Part shown: positions 7,826 to 16,165 of the stretch, piece by piece
Numbering within the stretch: the stretch's first letter is position 1
How the letters are laid out: every line of letters starts with the position of its first letter
NCBI RefSeq assembly: GCF_009647655.1
Contig: NZ_WJFD01000001.1
Location: 310,001 to 374,000 of the forward strand
Length of the DNA: 64,000 nt
Reading direction: 5' to 3'
Source: Chitinophaga sp. SYP-B3965
Lineage (GTDB): Bacteria; Bacteroidota; Bacteroidia; Chitinophagales; Chitinophagaceae
Translations under genes and position numbers: made by a program
The notes under the pieces: generated by a model
The model's input: only the letters and a program-made list of their open reading frames with translations
Told to the model about the DNA's origin: nothing
The model's database searches: none

Positions 7826-10588
7826 TTAGTTTCCGGGATGTTGTAATTGTGGTACGCGCGTCAGGCTATCATAGTTCAGCTTTGTTTTAGGATTGGTTAC
7901 ACGGCTTAATTCCCGTAAATAATCCCATGCAAGCGGGTAGAATTCTGTCATGCCCATAAAATAGTAACTACGTGCTTCACCCAGTTCCGCATAAACCCTG
8001 ATACTGTCTGTTTTATACGGTATTTCACCAATATCTGCAGCGGTTATTTCTTTAAACTGCGTAAGTGCCGCTAAGTAATTCCCCGTGGTGAACAGGTAAC
8101 GGCCGGTCTTGTATCGCAGTATTTTTTTATTTTGATTGATCAGCCTGCTGGTATCGTTAAAAGTTTTTGCTTTGTCCAGCAAGGTATCTGCATACACTAC
8201 CCTGTTGGTCAGTAATTCGTTTGGAAGCAACATTGCGTAACATGCTTCGTTGTTATAATATACAAGGCTGTCTACCTCCACACTGGCAGGGAAAGTACGC
8301 TTTATCCAATCTGGTGTGGCAGGAAAGTAAGTGTCTGTAGCTGTTAACTGAAGAATGATCACAATGGCAATGGCTGCTGTAAGGCGCGGCATTCTCCTGA
8401 TAAAAGATGTATTGGCTTTTTTGAGCCGGGCTGCTAATTCACGGGCAGTGAAATTGTCCAGCAGATCATGTTTTTGCAGAAAGCTAAGGGTTTGTGGTTT
8501 GTCGTCATTTAGCCATTGGTACAGGATAGTTTCATTGATCTTTTTTTGCAGGTACAGCACAGAGCCTTCTTCTGGTTTTACTTCACTGTACAATGCCATG
8601 ATCGCTTTCGCTGCTGTGCGGATGATCATTTCTCCTTCTTCTTCCTGCCGGAGTTGTGCCATCATCTCCCCCCGGTGTGCTGCATTCAAGATGCCTGTTT
8701 GCATCCATTCCACGGAAGTGAGCAGGAGCAGATTGGAATAAGTTACCAGCGGGCTGTTATTTTGCAGTTCCCACATTCGTTCCAAAGCTTTCCCTATAGC
8801 TAATGTAATATTCCAGTCCGGCTGATCTGCCAGGGAAAGCGCATACAGCCACATGAGCAGGCGGCGGTCTGTTGAGAAGAAGCTTTCATACTGGCTGATA
8901 TCATTCTCCAGCGGAAATGGTGTGTAGGGCAGGTTGTTGTCTTCCCTTGGAAAGATTTGCCGCGAGGAAGTATCCAGCTCCTGCAGGGCCCGTAACAATC
9001 CTGCAATACCGGATGGATAAAGTGGTAAGATATTGAAGAGTGCTTTTTCCGGGGAAGACCAGTTGTTGCGCATGACGGGCGTAATAAGTGCCCGCTTTCT
9101 CCACATCTGCAGATACCTGGCTGCCGGGGCTTCCTGTTCCATGGCTGCATGGTGTACAGGTGTAAGAAGGCCATAACCAGTACCAAAGATCAGCAGGCTG
9201 AAATGACCATACTGCCTGTAAAGTGAGGAGATGGGAAAGGGCTGTTGCATGTCTTTCCTTTCACTGACCAGGAAAGGGTCCTGCCGGTAATAATACCGGT
9301 TACAATGGATGCCTCTTTCGCGGATGCAATGCAGCAGCGTATCAAATAAAATGCTTTGCTGGTTTAGCGCGCTGCCCAGATCTATCAGTACAATAAATTC
9401 CTGGTAGCTCTTTTGCTTTTTCATTTTAGGAGTGGGAAAACCTCCTTTGCGTATGGTATGGTAAATGGTATTCGGTACATCGATCGTGTTCCGCCGGAAT
9501 GAATCCCCGGTGGTAAAAACAGTTCTGATAGATTCTTTCACACCGGCAAAAGAAATGTAATGAGACTTGTCTTTAAACGTAAAATTGGTTTTGCCTGTAC
9601 GCCGTGTATTCAGGTCGAAAGAGCGGGTGATCTTCCGCTGCTGTGCCCGTTTTATAAGTTTTTGGATAACCAGGGCCAGGCAGAGCAAAAGTCCTGTAAT
9701 GGCTGCTGATAGCAGGATTGCGATTGCCCAGAAAAGTGGGGTACGATCGTAAGCTTCTTCTGCAAGGGTGAGTTGGAGGTCTGGTAACCTGGTGCTGATA
9801 ATGGCCACCAGGTGGAGTTCCCTGGCAGCTGTTGCTGTTACGCCGTTTTTATCGAAAACTTTCAGCTTTACTGTGTACTGGCCGGTTTGTGTATATATGT
9901 GTGTTATCTCATCGGGGGCCATCATGCTGAAAGTGGCTGTACTTCCATCTCCCCAATCCCATACATACCTATCCGTACAATGAAGGGTATCATAGGTTGT
10001 ATTCGTGAAAGTAACATGAAATTTGTTATCAGTACTGGCTTCAATGTTGTAATGGAAAGATGGCTGAATATTGCAATCCTCTTTTCCCTGCATAACATTT
10101 ACCGTATCATTGCTCTCCACTGGCGTTGCAGCTGCCATGATCGTACTGTCCGCCTGCTTTTTATCAGGAGTGGCAGGTGCTGTTGTGGTATCCTGTATAT
10201 AAAGGGCCCCTGCCATTAATACCAGCATGAGCAGGGAATATTTATGTTTTCTAAGGAAGGGGATGAGCCTGTTTTTTCCCTGATGCGTATCTGCATCATC
10301 AAACTGTTTGAAATCGGCAATAAGTCCTGGCGTACGTTCTTGCAGGCTTTCTATCACCCGGTAAAAACGTTCCTGTTCTTCCGCATTGGTAACAAAGAGA
10401 GGCGCCAGTTTATATTTCATGGCCACCAGTTCTCCAGCATTACGCACGTTATAAAAACGAAGGAGCTTTTCCAGTTTAATGGAAGTGGCAGCATCCATGT
10501 GAAAGCCGGCCAGCTCAAGCATACTTCTGAGGTACAGGAGCAGTTCGTGCATTCCTTCTGTTTGCCTCGTGTCTTTCATTAACGCCAT
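7826..10588 (-). CDS. Membrane vWA-like protein with CoxE-type N-domain, PKD domain and TPR-like tail (conflict-system component)
   Basis: A 920-residue protein read as four parts. Residues 13-85 form a helical domain resembling the N-terminus of CoxE-type MoxR-associated vWA proteins. TM1 lies at 117-131, followed by a PKD domain at 180-262 with the DWGDG motif. TM2 at 285-308 is followed by a vWA-like domain from about 395. In it the MIDAS motif DxSxS is replaced by DLGSA at 403-407, so metal binding is probably lost. A later LITPV...W...E pattern recalls SAV_2336-type proteins. A third TM near residue 745 leads to a TPR-like tail. The predicted topology puts PKD and tail outside the inner membrane and the vWA domain inside, with the ATPase. 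An alternative ATG at 10579 overlaps the moxR stop as TAATG, indicating translational coupling. The combination is unusual and the function is inferred. Confidence 0.65.
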   Translation of the reverse strand: MALMKDTRQTEGMHELLLYLRSMLELAGFHMDAATSIKLEKLLRFYNVRNAGELVAMKYKLAPLFVTNAEEQERFYRVIESLQERTPGLIADFKQFDDADTHQGKNRLIPFLRKHKYSLLMLVLMAGALYIQDTTTAPATPDKKQADSTIMAAATPVESNDTVNVMQGKEDCNIQPSFHYNIEASTDNKFHVTFTNTTYDTLHCTDRYVWDWGDGSTATFSMMAPDEITHIYTQTGQYTVKLKVFDKNGVTATAARELHLVAIISTRLPDLQLTLAEEAYDRTPLFWAIAILLSAAITGLLLCLALVIQKLIKRAQQRKITRSFDLNTRRTGKTNFTFKDKSHYISFAGVKESIRTVFTTGDSFRRNTIDVPNTIYHTIRKGGFPTPKMKKQKSYQEFIVLIDLGSALNQQSILFDTLLHCIRERGIHCNRYYYRQDPFLVSERKDMQQPFPISSLYRQYGHFSLLIFGTGYGLLTPVHHAAMEQEAPAARYLQMWRKRALITPVMRNNWSSPEKALFNILPLYPSGIAGLLRALQELDTSSRQIFPREDNNLPYTPFPLENDISQYESFFSTDRRLLMWLYALSLADQPDWNITLAIGKALERMWELQNNSPLVTYSNLLLLTSVEWMQTGILNAAHRGEMMAQLRQEEEGEMIIRTAAKAIMALYSEVKPEEGSVLYLQKKINETILYQWLNDDKPQTLSFLQKHDLLDNFTARELAARLKKANTSFIRRMPRLTAAIAIVIILQLTATDTYFPATPDWIKRTFPASVEVDSLVYYNNEACYAMLLPNELLTNRVVYADTLLDKAKTFNDTSRLINQNKKILRYKTGRYLFTTGNYLAALTQFKEITAADIGEIPYKTDSIRVYAELGEARSYYFMGMTEFYPLAWDYLRELSRVTNPKTKLNYDSLTRVPQLQHPGN

Positions 10589-11529
10589 TTTTCAATAACC
10601 AGTTTCAGGTCTTCCTGGTGTTTTACCACAACGGATAAGATGGGAAGCCATGCAGCTTTGTCTGCAGGATCTATCTGCCGGTACACTATCATCCTGCATA
10701 AAGCAATCAGTTCAGCGGTTGACGGGATCTTTTGCCTGCAGATGCTTCTTAGTTCCCGGAAATATTCCAATACAATATCCTCCTTGTTTTGCAGGAGGTG
10801 TATTAATGCATGTTTCTCCAGGATCGTTTTTAATAACTGATCGTCCGGGAACCGGATATTAAAATATACACAACGCCGGAGAAAAGCTTCCGGTAAGTCC
10901 TTTTCATTATTACTGGTGAGGATGACGAGGATCCGCGCATCATTTTCTTTCTTATAAAAACGATTGCCAGCTTCTTTGATCTGGAAGCTGAAATGCTCCA
11001 GCTCATATAACAGGTCATTGGGGAAATCCCGGGAAGCTTTATCTATTTCATCTATCAGCACCACAGAATTAACAGGCGCATTGGCGGGTGGAAGATTCCT
11101 TGCAGGGACCGCATCGGGATACTGCGCGCTCATGCCGGCAACAATAGCGCTGCCCAATGCATTTAGTTCAATGTAATCACTGATCCCTGGGTTTTTTTCT
11201 TTCCTGATATTCACATCATAAAAATGCGTCATGGCGTCGTAGGAATAGAAAAGGTCTGTGAATACGCTGGTGCTTTTAGTATTGAAACGATAAGGTGTTT
11301 TATGGAAAGCGCCATTACTGATAGCATGCAGGTCCGCCGCCACTTTTTCTGCGAGTGTGGTTTTGCCGGTGCCGGGTTCACCTGTTAATAGTAATGGCTG
11401 GTCCAGGGCCAGCGCTACTTCTACGGCATCATTCAATTCAGGAGGGATTTCGTAAACGAAAGGGATATTGGGTTTGCCGTATTGAGCATATTGCGATAAC
11501 TTATCTGCGGTTATATTTAACTGTTCCAT
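10579..11529 (-). CDS. MoxR-family AAA+ ATPase
   Basis: A 316-residue AAA+ ATPase with Walker A GEPGTGKTT at 50-58, Walker B VVLIDEID at 156-163, sensor 1 in ILTSNNEKDLP near 203-213 and an arginine-finger candidate in FLRRC. The conserved layout and the absence of other domains fit the MoxR class, which acts as a hexameric chaperone on partner vWA proteins. The gene sits directly between the protease gene (6 bases) and the vWA gene (stop/start overlap), so partnership with the vWA protein is well supported by position. An intact P-loop and Walker B suggest it hydrolyses ATP even though its vWA partner has lost its MIDAS. Confidence 0.9.
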   Translation of the reverse strand: MEQLNITADKLSQYAQYGKPNIPFVYEIPPELNDAVEVALALDQPLLLTGEPGTGKTTLAEKVAADLHAISNGAFHKTPYRFNTKSTSVFTDLFYSYDAMTHFYDVNIRKEKNPGISDYIELNALGSAIVAGMSAQYPDAVPARNLPPANAPVNSVVLIDEIDKASRDFPNDLLYELEHFSFQIKEAGNRFYKKENDARILVILTSNNEKDLPEAFLRRCVYFNIRFPDDQLLKTILEKHALIHLLQNKEDIVLEYFRELRSICRQKIPSTAELIALCRMIVYRQIDPADKAAWLPILSVVVKHQEDLKLVIEKWR

Positions 11530-11535
11530 TACTGG

Positions 11536-13068
11536 TTAGAATTTGTCGAGAATAAAAATAGCTTCTTTATAAAAACTGATGATCTCTACCATGTCATAGT
11601 CCTGCTTCACAGGATAATGCTCCCTGATCATATTCCTGCGTTCCGGGTCCCTGCCTTCCACAAGGTCAAGCCATTCCTCCAGGATATCCCGTTCTACATT
11701 CTGCAGGGCGGGTAATCCGATGCCTGGAAATGCACGTAGTATGATCTGCTGGCGGGGTATGATATCTGCACCAGGTTTAAAATAGTAAGAAATGAAAAAA
11801 TGCACGCCCGGATAAGAAGCGGGATGATCTTTTAAAGGTTTCAGAAAACTCCCGAAAAACCAGTCGTAGGCAGCTTCCTGCCTGGGGTCAAAATCAGCGT
11901 CTTCTATCCTGCAGTCAAATACAAATTCCAGATCGTCAGAGGCATCCAGCTGGTCCAATACATCCCGTATGGTATAATTTTCCGCATCAATGTGATCCTG
12001 TTCTACGATATGGCATGCCCGGAATATATTTCCTATCAGCCGGAAGCTGAACATCCGCACATCTTTATCTTTCGGCATTTTAAAGAACAGCAACCTGCTT
12101 TGTTTGCCGGAAGAAGCAATGAATTCATAACGGTATCTGTCAATGAACGCATCCATTTTCTGTCTCTCATTACCGTGCAGGAAAAAACAACGGGGTATTC
12201 TTTGTTCCCTGATAGCATTTAGCTGATCTATCCTGTTGCAGAATATTTCCATGCCTGTTTTCCCGCGTTCCTGGATGATCCTGTTTGTCTGTTCCGTTTT
12301 CCTGATCCTGGAACGTTGTTGGTCCAGGTCTTTGAAACGCAGCGGAGCATCCGGAAAATATTTATTCCAGAGGCGTTCTATATTGTTGCCATTGATGAGG
12401 CGGGCGTCCAGTGCAGTGCCATCACTTTTTTTGTTCAGAAAATCCGCATAACCTGCAATACCTATTATTGATCTCCCCATTCCCAGGTCTACCTTGCAAA
12501 GTACGGGGGAGCCACTGCTGCCGGCTTCAAAAAAGAATTTGCGGGGATTGGGATCCGGGTACATGATGGTAGTGCCGGAACGTTTGTCTTCCACACCAAA
12601 ATGGCCGGATACGGCCTGCATGATATAAGAGAACGGTGGATTATAGGAGAGTCCTTCAAATGTAATGCTGTTCAGATCACCTTTCAGGAACCATAGATCA
12701 CAACTATGTTTGTGCAGGTTATCGGAGATATGGGAGGCATCCTGGAGTTCCAGTACGGCAAAATCGTTCCGCATAAGCAGGCTGAGGGGATCATGCCCGC
12801 TGGTGATTGCCGGTTGTGCTTCCCAACCCCATGCTACTATTTTAGCGGAGAATTTTGTTTCCGCCTGTGTTTCACTTTGCGGGAAAGTGACCGATACTTC
12901 TTCCGTTGGCCGTGCCTCAGATTGTAAGGGCCTGCCCAGTGCAGCATTTACTACATGGGCGCAGGTAATGATCCGGGAAGCATCCACACATATACCGCTG
13001 CCTACAGGGATTTGATCTTTTTTACAGATCTGCGCGTATAATTCGTAATAAGCGGGCGTTAAGCTCAT
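11536..13068 (-). CDS. Trypsin-like serine protease with C-terminal degenerate-STAND-like domain
   Basis: A 510-residue protein without a signal peptide. Residues 1-215 are a chymotrypsin-fold protease with the complete triad: H38 in ITCAHVV, D102 in RNDFAVLEL and S185 in EAGSSGSPVL. From about 285 there is a second domain starting RCFFLHGNERQKM. It looks like a P-loop NTPase strand-loop whose GK[ST] has been lost, as in the inactive-STAND (iSTAND) domains predicted for conflict systems. It ends with a helical region. The start is the first ATG after the upstream gene, 23 bases away. The likely role is a cytoplasmic protease held inactive until a signal arrives through the MoxR/vWA partners; this is inference from the known cluster type. 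Protease call sure, second-domain call moderate. Confidence 0.75.
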   Translation of the reverse strand: MSLTPAYYELYAQICKKDQIPVGSGICVDASRIITCAHVVNAALGRPLQSEARPTEEVSVTFPQSETQAETKFSAKIVAWGWEAQPAITSGHDPLSLLMRNDFAVLELQDASHISDNLHKHSCDLWFLKGDLNSITFEGLSYNPPFSYIMQAVSGHFGVEDKRSGTTIMYPDPNPRKFFFEAGSSGSPVLCKVDLGMGRSIIGIAGYADFLNKKSDGTALDARLINGNNIERLWNKYFPDAPLRFKDLDQQRSRIRKTEQTNRIIQERGKTGMEIFCNRIDQLNAIREQRIPRCFFLHGNERQKMDAFIDRYRYEFIASSGKQSRLLFFKMPKDKDVRMFSFRLIGNIFRACHIVEQDHIDAENYTIRDVLDQLDASDDLEFVFDCRIEDADFDPRQEAAYDWFFGSFLKPLKDHPASYPGVHFFISYYFKPGADIIPRQQIILRAFPGIGLPALQNVERDILEEWLDLVEGRDPERRNMIREHYPVKQDYDMVEIISFYKEAIFILDKF

Positions 13069-13091
13069 GATCGTTTATAAAATCTCCTTTT

Positions 13092-13424
13092 TCACTTGGT
13101 GCTCCAGGTCAGCTTCAGGTTGATGGCGCCTTCTCCCTGGCCGCTGATCACCCAGCAATTGACAGCGCCGCTGAGTTTGATCCCAAACTCCAGCTCCACT
13201 TCTGCGGGCTTTTCTATTTCCAGGTTGCCGATGCGTTTTACAAAGGTTTTGGCGAAATCGAGGATGGGGTCCAGTGACCGTTCCAGTGAAGTAGTGGCTT
13301 TCGTCATTGTTTCACCTGCGTCTGCTGCAATAAATCCCCCTGTACCCGGCTCCAGCCGTACAGAACTTTCAATGTATACTGCTTTGTCTTCTACTTCAAA
13401 AAGGAATATCTTATTTTGGGACAT
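13092..13424 (-). CDS. Trypco1-like (CU044_2847 family) small protein
   Basis: A 110-residue protein that starts MSQNKIFLFEVED and ends with a strand-rich segment, ELEFGIKLSGAVNCWVIS...INLKLTW. The pattern is a beta start, a central helix with LERSLDPILDFAKTFVKRI, and a closing hydrophobic sheet around GIKLSG. It fits the trypsin-co-occurring domain 1 family (CU044_2847-like), which is found almost only beside trypsin-like proteases in predicted conflict systems. It is the first gene of the four-gene minus-strand run and precedes the protease gene by 23 bases, the expected position. It may be a regulator or substrate of the protease. The family assignment is from memory of the pattern, not from a search. 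Confidence 0.7.
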   Translation of the reverse strand: MSQNKIFLFEVEDKAVYIESSVRLEPGTGGFIAADAGETMTKATTSLERSLDPILDFAKTFVKRIGNLEIEKPAEVELEFGIKLSGAVNCWVISGQGEGAINLKLTWSTK

Positions 13425-13455
13425 ATTCTATGTATTGGCTTGGGGGATTGGTTGA

Positions 13456-13463
13456 TACATTTG
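13456..13463 (+). promoter_or_regulatory. Candidate Bacteroidota promoter (-7 TACATTTG) for the dead PBP gene
   Basis: TACATTTG matches the Bacteroidota sigma-ABfr -7 consensus TAnnTTTG exactly. A TTG at 13435-13437 sits 18 bases upstream, close to the expected spacing of the -33 element. It lies in the 121-base divergent region and would give a leader of about 75 bases before the ATG at 13546. Confidence 0.45.
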
Positions 13464-13545
13464 AAATTAGCTAATAATATTCTAATTTAATGAAATTTCT
13501 ATAACTTAAAGATACATTCCCTTATTTAACGATCTGCCCCATCTC

Positions 13546-15288
13546 ATGAACGTCAAACAGATTATTTTACGGAGGATCAAAATTGTAAGTGGCTTTTTAA
13601 TAGTCATTGCATTGCTCATTATTGGGAAAGTGCTGTATATACAACATGCACAGGGGAGGTATTGGCGTAATGTGGGGGATAGCCTGAATTTAAAGTATAT
13701 GATTTTTGAGGCGCAGCGTGGTACTATCTATAGTGAGGATGGAAAGGTGCTCAGTACAACGTACAAACTTTTTGACATTCGGATGGATTTTGGCGCTGAT
13801 GGCATGAGAACAAATAATGGCCGCGCCTTTAAGTCAGGAATAGATTCACTGAGTATCCAGCTGGCTGATCTTTTTCAGGACAAATCTGCTGCGGGATACA
13901 AACAATTCCTGATGGATGGATATAAGAATAAAGACCGGTATGCACTTTTGCAAAGAAAGATAACAATTGAAGAATACGAGAAACTTAGAACGTTCGCTTT
14001 AATAAGAGAGGGCCGGCTTGTAAGCGGCCTTGTTGTTGAGGTTTCTAATTACCGGTTGAATCCTTTTGGCCTGCTGGCAAAAAGAACAATTGGACTGGAC
14101 CGTGAAAATGCGCAGAAAGTAGGCCTTGAACGTACTTATGACAGTGTACTAACAGGTGAAAACGGAACAGGATTAATGATGATAGACCGGGACGGCAATA
14201 AGATCCCTTATAAAGCCGATGATTACGTGAAAGTAAAAAACGGTCATAACCTTATTACCACCCTGGATATATTTATACAGAAGGTTACAGAAGATGCGCT
14301 GCTTAAAAGGATGCAGGAAGCAAATGCATACGCTGGTTGCGCGATTATTATGGAAACTGCTACGGGTAAGATAAAAGCGATAGCCAATCTTAGTAAACAA
14401 ACGGATAGCACTTATATGGAAGACTTTAATTATGCGATATTTATGCATTTCCCGGGTGAGCTATTCCTTGTTGTGGACCTGATGGCTTTGCTGGAAGATA
14501 AGCAGGTGAAACGTGAGGCGTCAGGGCTTGGCCGTAGCAGGTCCGCTGGAGGTTCAGCCACTTCCACGTTTGCCTCATTTAAAGCAGCCTTTGAATATGG
14601 CGGTGGAGCAATTGCTATAGCCGCTCAAAATTATTATATGTCCAGGAAGGAGGAATTCATGAAACATGTGAGATGGCTAAAGTTGGATAGTCTCACAAAT
14701 ATTGATCTTGTTGGTGAAAGCATTCCGGAAATTCCGATAATCGTTAGCCGGGATTCTCAGCGGGCTCAGGCAGAAGAGATTATGTATAGGGGGGGAGTAA
14801 AAATAAGCCCGTTAGGCATATTAACCCTGTATAATGCTATTGCCAATAACGGGAAGATAATGAAACCATATCTTGTGAATGCCATTAAAGATGAAAATAC
14901 AGTAGTGAAAACATTTTCCCCTACGGTAGTAAATGACAGTATTTGTTCTGCAGGTACATTAAAGATGTTACAGGAATGCCTAAAGGGTGTTTGCAGCAAT
15001 GGTACTGCTAAACTTTTTTTTGGTAATACACCTTACAAAGTGGCAGGAAAAACAGCTTCAGCGAACTATTATGAATTTCCAGAAGCACCTTATGGTAAGC
15101 GGTTCCAATGCTCTTTTGCCGGATACTTTCCGGCAGAAAATCCGCAGTATACCTGTATTGTGGTAATTAAGTCTGTGACGGGTGAGCCCGCCAATAATCT
15201 TGCAACAGCAGTGTTCAGGGAAATTACAGATGCTTTGTACAGGGTATCTGGTAGCGGGAAGGGAAAACCTGATTATGATTTTAGGTAG
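13546..15288 (+). CDS. FtsI/PBP-like protein with all transpeptidase motifs lost (predicted pseudoenzyme)
   Basis: This 580-residue protein has a cytoplasmic head, a single TM at about 12-31 and the dimerisation domain of class B penicillin-binding proteins, with RGTIYSEDGKVLS at 58-70 and the RTIGLDRENAQKVGLERTYD region of Bacteroidota FtsI. The transpeptidase domain follows normally (ETATGKIKAIANLS, MEDFNYAI), but the catalytic motifs are gone. The SxxK box reads FPGELFL (Ser to Glu at 305, Lys to Leu at 308), the SxN box is replaced by YGGG near 351, and KTG reads KTA at 502-504. The frame is intact for 580 codons, so it is maintained, not decayed. Acylation by beta-lactams or donor stem peptides is not expected. 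It may scaffold, sense or act as decoy; it lies divergent from the conflict cluster. Confidence 0.85.
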   Translation: MNVKQIILRRIKIVSGFLIVIALLIIGKVLYIQHAQGRYWRNVGDSLNLKYMIFEAQRGTIYSEDGKVLSTTYKLFDIRMDFGADGMRTNNGRAFKSGIDSLSIQLADLFQDKSAAGYKQFLMDGYKNKDRYALLQRKITIEEYEKLRTFALIREGRLVSGLVVEVSNYRLNPFGLLAKRTIGLDRENAQKVGLERTYDSVLTGENGTGLMMIDRDGNKIPYKADDYVKVKNGHNLITTLDIFIQKVTEDALLKRMQEANAYAGCAIIMETATGKIKAIANLSKQTDSTYMEDFNYAIFMHFPGELFLVVDLMALLEDKQVKREASGLGRSRSAGGSATSTFASFKAAFEYGGGAIAIAAQNYYMSRKEEFMKHVRWLKLDSLTNIDLVGESIPEIPIIVSRDSQRAQAEEIMYRGGVKISPLGILTLYNAIANNGKIMKPYLVNAIKDENTVVKTFSPTVVNDSICSAGTLKMLQECLKGVCSNGTAKLFFGNTPYKVAGKTASANYYEFPEAPYGKRFQCSFAGYFPAENPQYTCIVVIKSVTGEPANNLATAVFREITDALYRVSGSGKGKPDYDFR

Positions 15289-15333
15289 CGATATGCTTTT
15301 TCTTATTTGGGCCTTCAATAGCTGAGGGATCAG

Positions 15334-15924
15334 CTAAATGTTTTCTTTCTGTCCAACTCCCTGTCTGATCCATACGGCATTAAGATTTTCAAGATTTGAA
15401 AGAACAATGAGGCGATGCGTATCAGCGGAATCTCTTATCGTATTACACTCAGATGTTTCTTTAATATATTGTTCTCTCCATTGTTTCGCAGTAAGACCAA
15501 ACAATGCTAAATTTATCAAATCGGCTTCTTCTGCATAAATGTATACATCACTTTTTTGCGGAGTATCCTCCCAGGGGATAAGCTTTTCTTTTATAGCATC
15601 CGTATGAATTCTATAATTGGTAGCTGCTAAACTCCTTCTAAAGCTCCATTCCAGGTAATGTGTGTTACTCTCAATTTCCTTCAGCCTTTGGAATTCTTTG
15701 ATCAGATATAACTTAAATGTCGGGTTTATCCATGAACCAAATTCAAAGGCAATATCTTTATGAGCATATGTCCCACCATAGCGGCCTGCTTTTGCAATTA
15801 AACCGATCGCATTAGTTTTGGCTGACCATTCTTTTACACTGATCTTAAATGAATTAAGACCTGCCTGACTTTTAATTACATCGGATTCGGGGGAATTAAA
15901 ATTTTGATTCTGGGGATGAAATGT
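15334..15924 (-). pseudogene. KilA-N domain protein remnant, truncated at both ends
   Basis: Translating the minus strand gives 196 uninterrupted codons that contain no methionine. They read as the core and C-terminal half of a phage/plasmid-type KilA-N protein: AGLNSFKISVKEW, KTNAIGLIAKAGRYGGTYAH, FEFGSWINPTFKLYLIKEF, LAATNYRIHTDAIKEKLIP, EEADLINLALFGLTAKQWRE and VLSNLENLNA. Two TGA codons end the frame on the 5' side, where the DNA-binding N-terminus should be. The 3' end stops at GQKENI, where relatives usually continue through a further helix. With neither a start codon nor complete ends, this is a decayed fragment. KilA-N genes are typical of prophages and mobile elements, so the remnant suggests past insertion next to the conflict cluster. 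Confidence 0.85.
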
Positions 15925-16004
15925 TCATCACTGCCGGGAAGCGTGTAGCCTATCAGGTTACCCACCTTACCCCTGAAAGTTATGATCCGCGTTTGTACGG
16001 CCAT
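15876..16004 (-). pseudogene. Short 42-codon frame overlapping the KilA-N remnant; possible 5' fragment of another gene
   Basis: In another frame from the KilA-N remnant there is an ATG at 16004 and 42 codons beginning MAVQTRIITFRGKVGNLIGY. The first 30 residues look like a genuine protein start (a short beta-rich N-terminus as in small Bacteroidota proteins), while the last dozen (IKILIPPNPM) merely run into KilA-N DNA out of frame. The simplest reading is a deletion that joined the head of one gene to the body of the KilA-N gene at about 15915. It is too short to be sure that it was ever translated. Confidence 0.3.
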
Positions 16005-16121
16005 TACATTTATTTTGTACGAAAAATGCAGTGCATTGCATGCGTTTTATTTACAATGATTAAATAATTTTCATATATTAAAACTATTTTGTTAATGGTA
16101 AGGAATCCAAATAAAGGTTCA

Positions 16122-16129
16122 TATCTTTG
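16122..16129 (+). promoter_or_regulatory. Candidate -7 element TATCTTTG for the propeller kinase
   Basis: TATCTTTG fits the Bacteroidota -7 consensus TAnnTTTG. No good TTG is found at the -33 distance. Transcription would start near 16136, leaving a leader of about 140 bases that contains the 18-base palindrome. Confidence 0.35.
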
Positions 16130-16147
16130 TCTCATTAGATGAGTCTT

Positions 16148-16165
16148 GATAGTCAATTGACTATC
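16148..16165. promoter_or_regulatory. Perfect 18-base palindrome, candidate operator
   Basis: The 18 bases GATAGTCAATTGACTATC read the same on both strands with no spacer. The site lies 19 bases downstream of the candidate -7 element and about 115 bases before the kinase ATG, where a dimeric repressor could block transcription. It could also form a short RNA hairpin. Confidence 0.4.

Noticed and set aside
13456..13545. Riboswitch in the PBP leader
   Set aside because: No conserved aptamer pattern or strong hairpin is visible in the 75-base leader.
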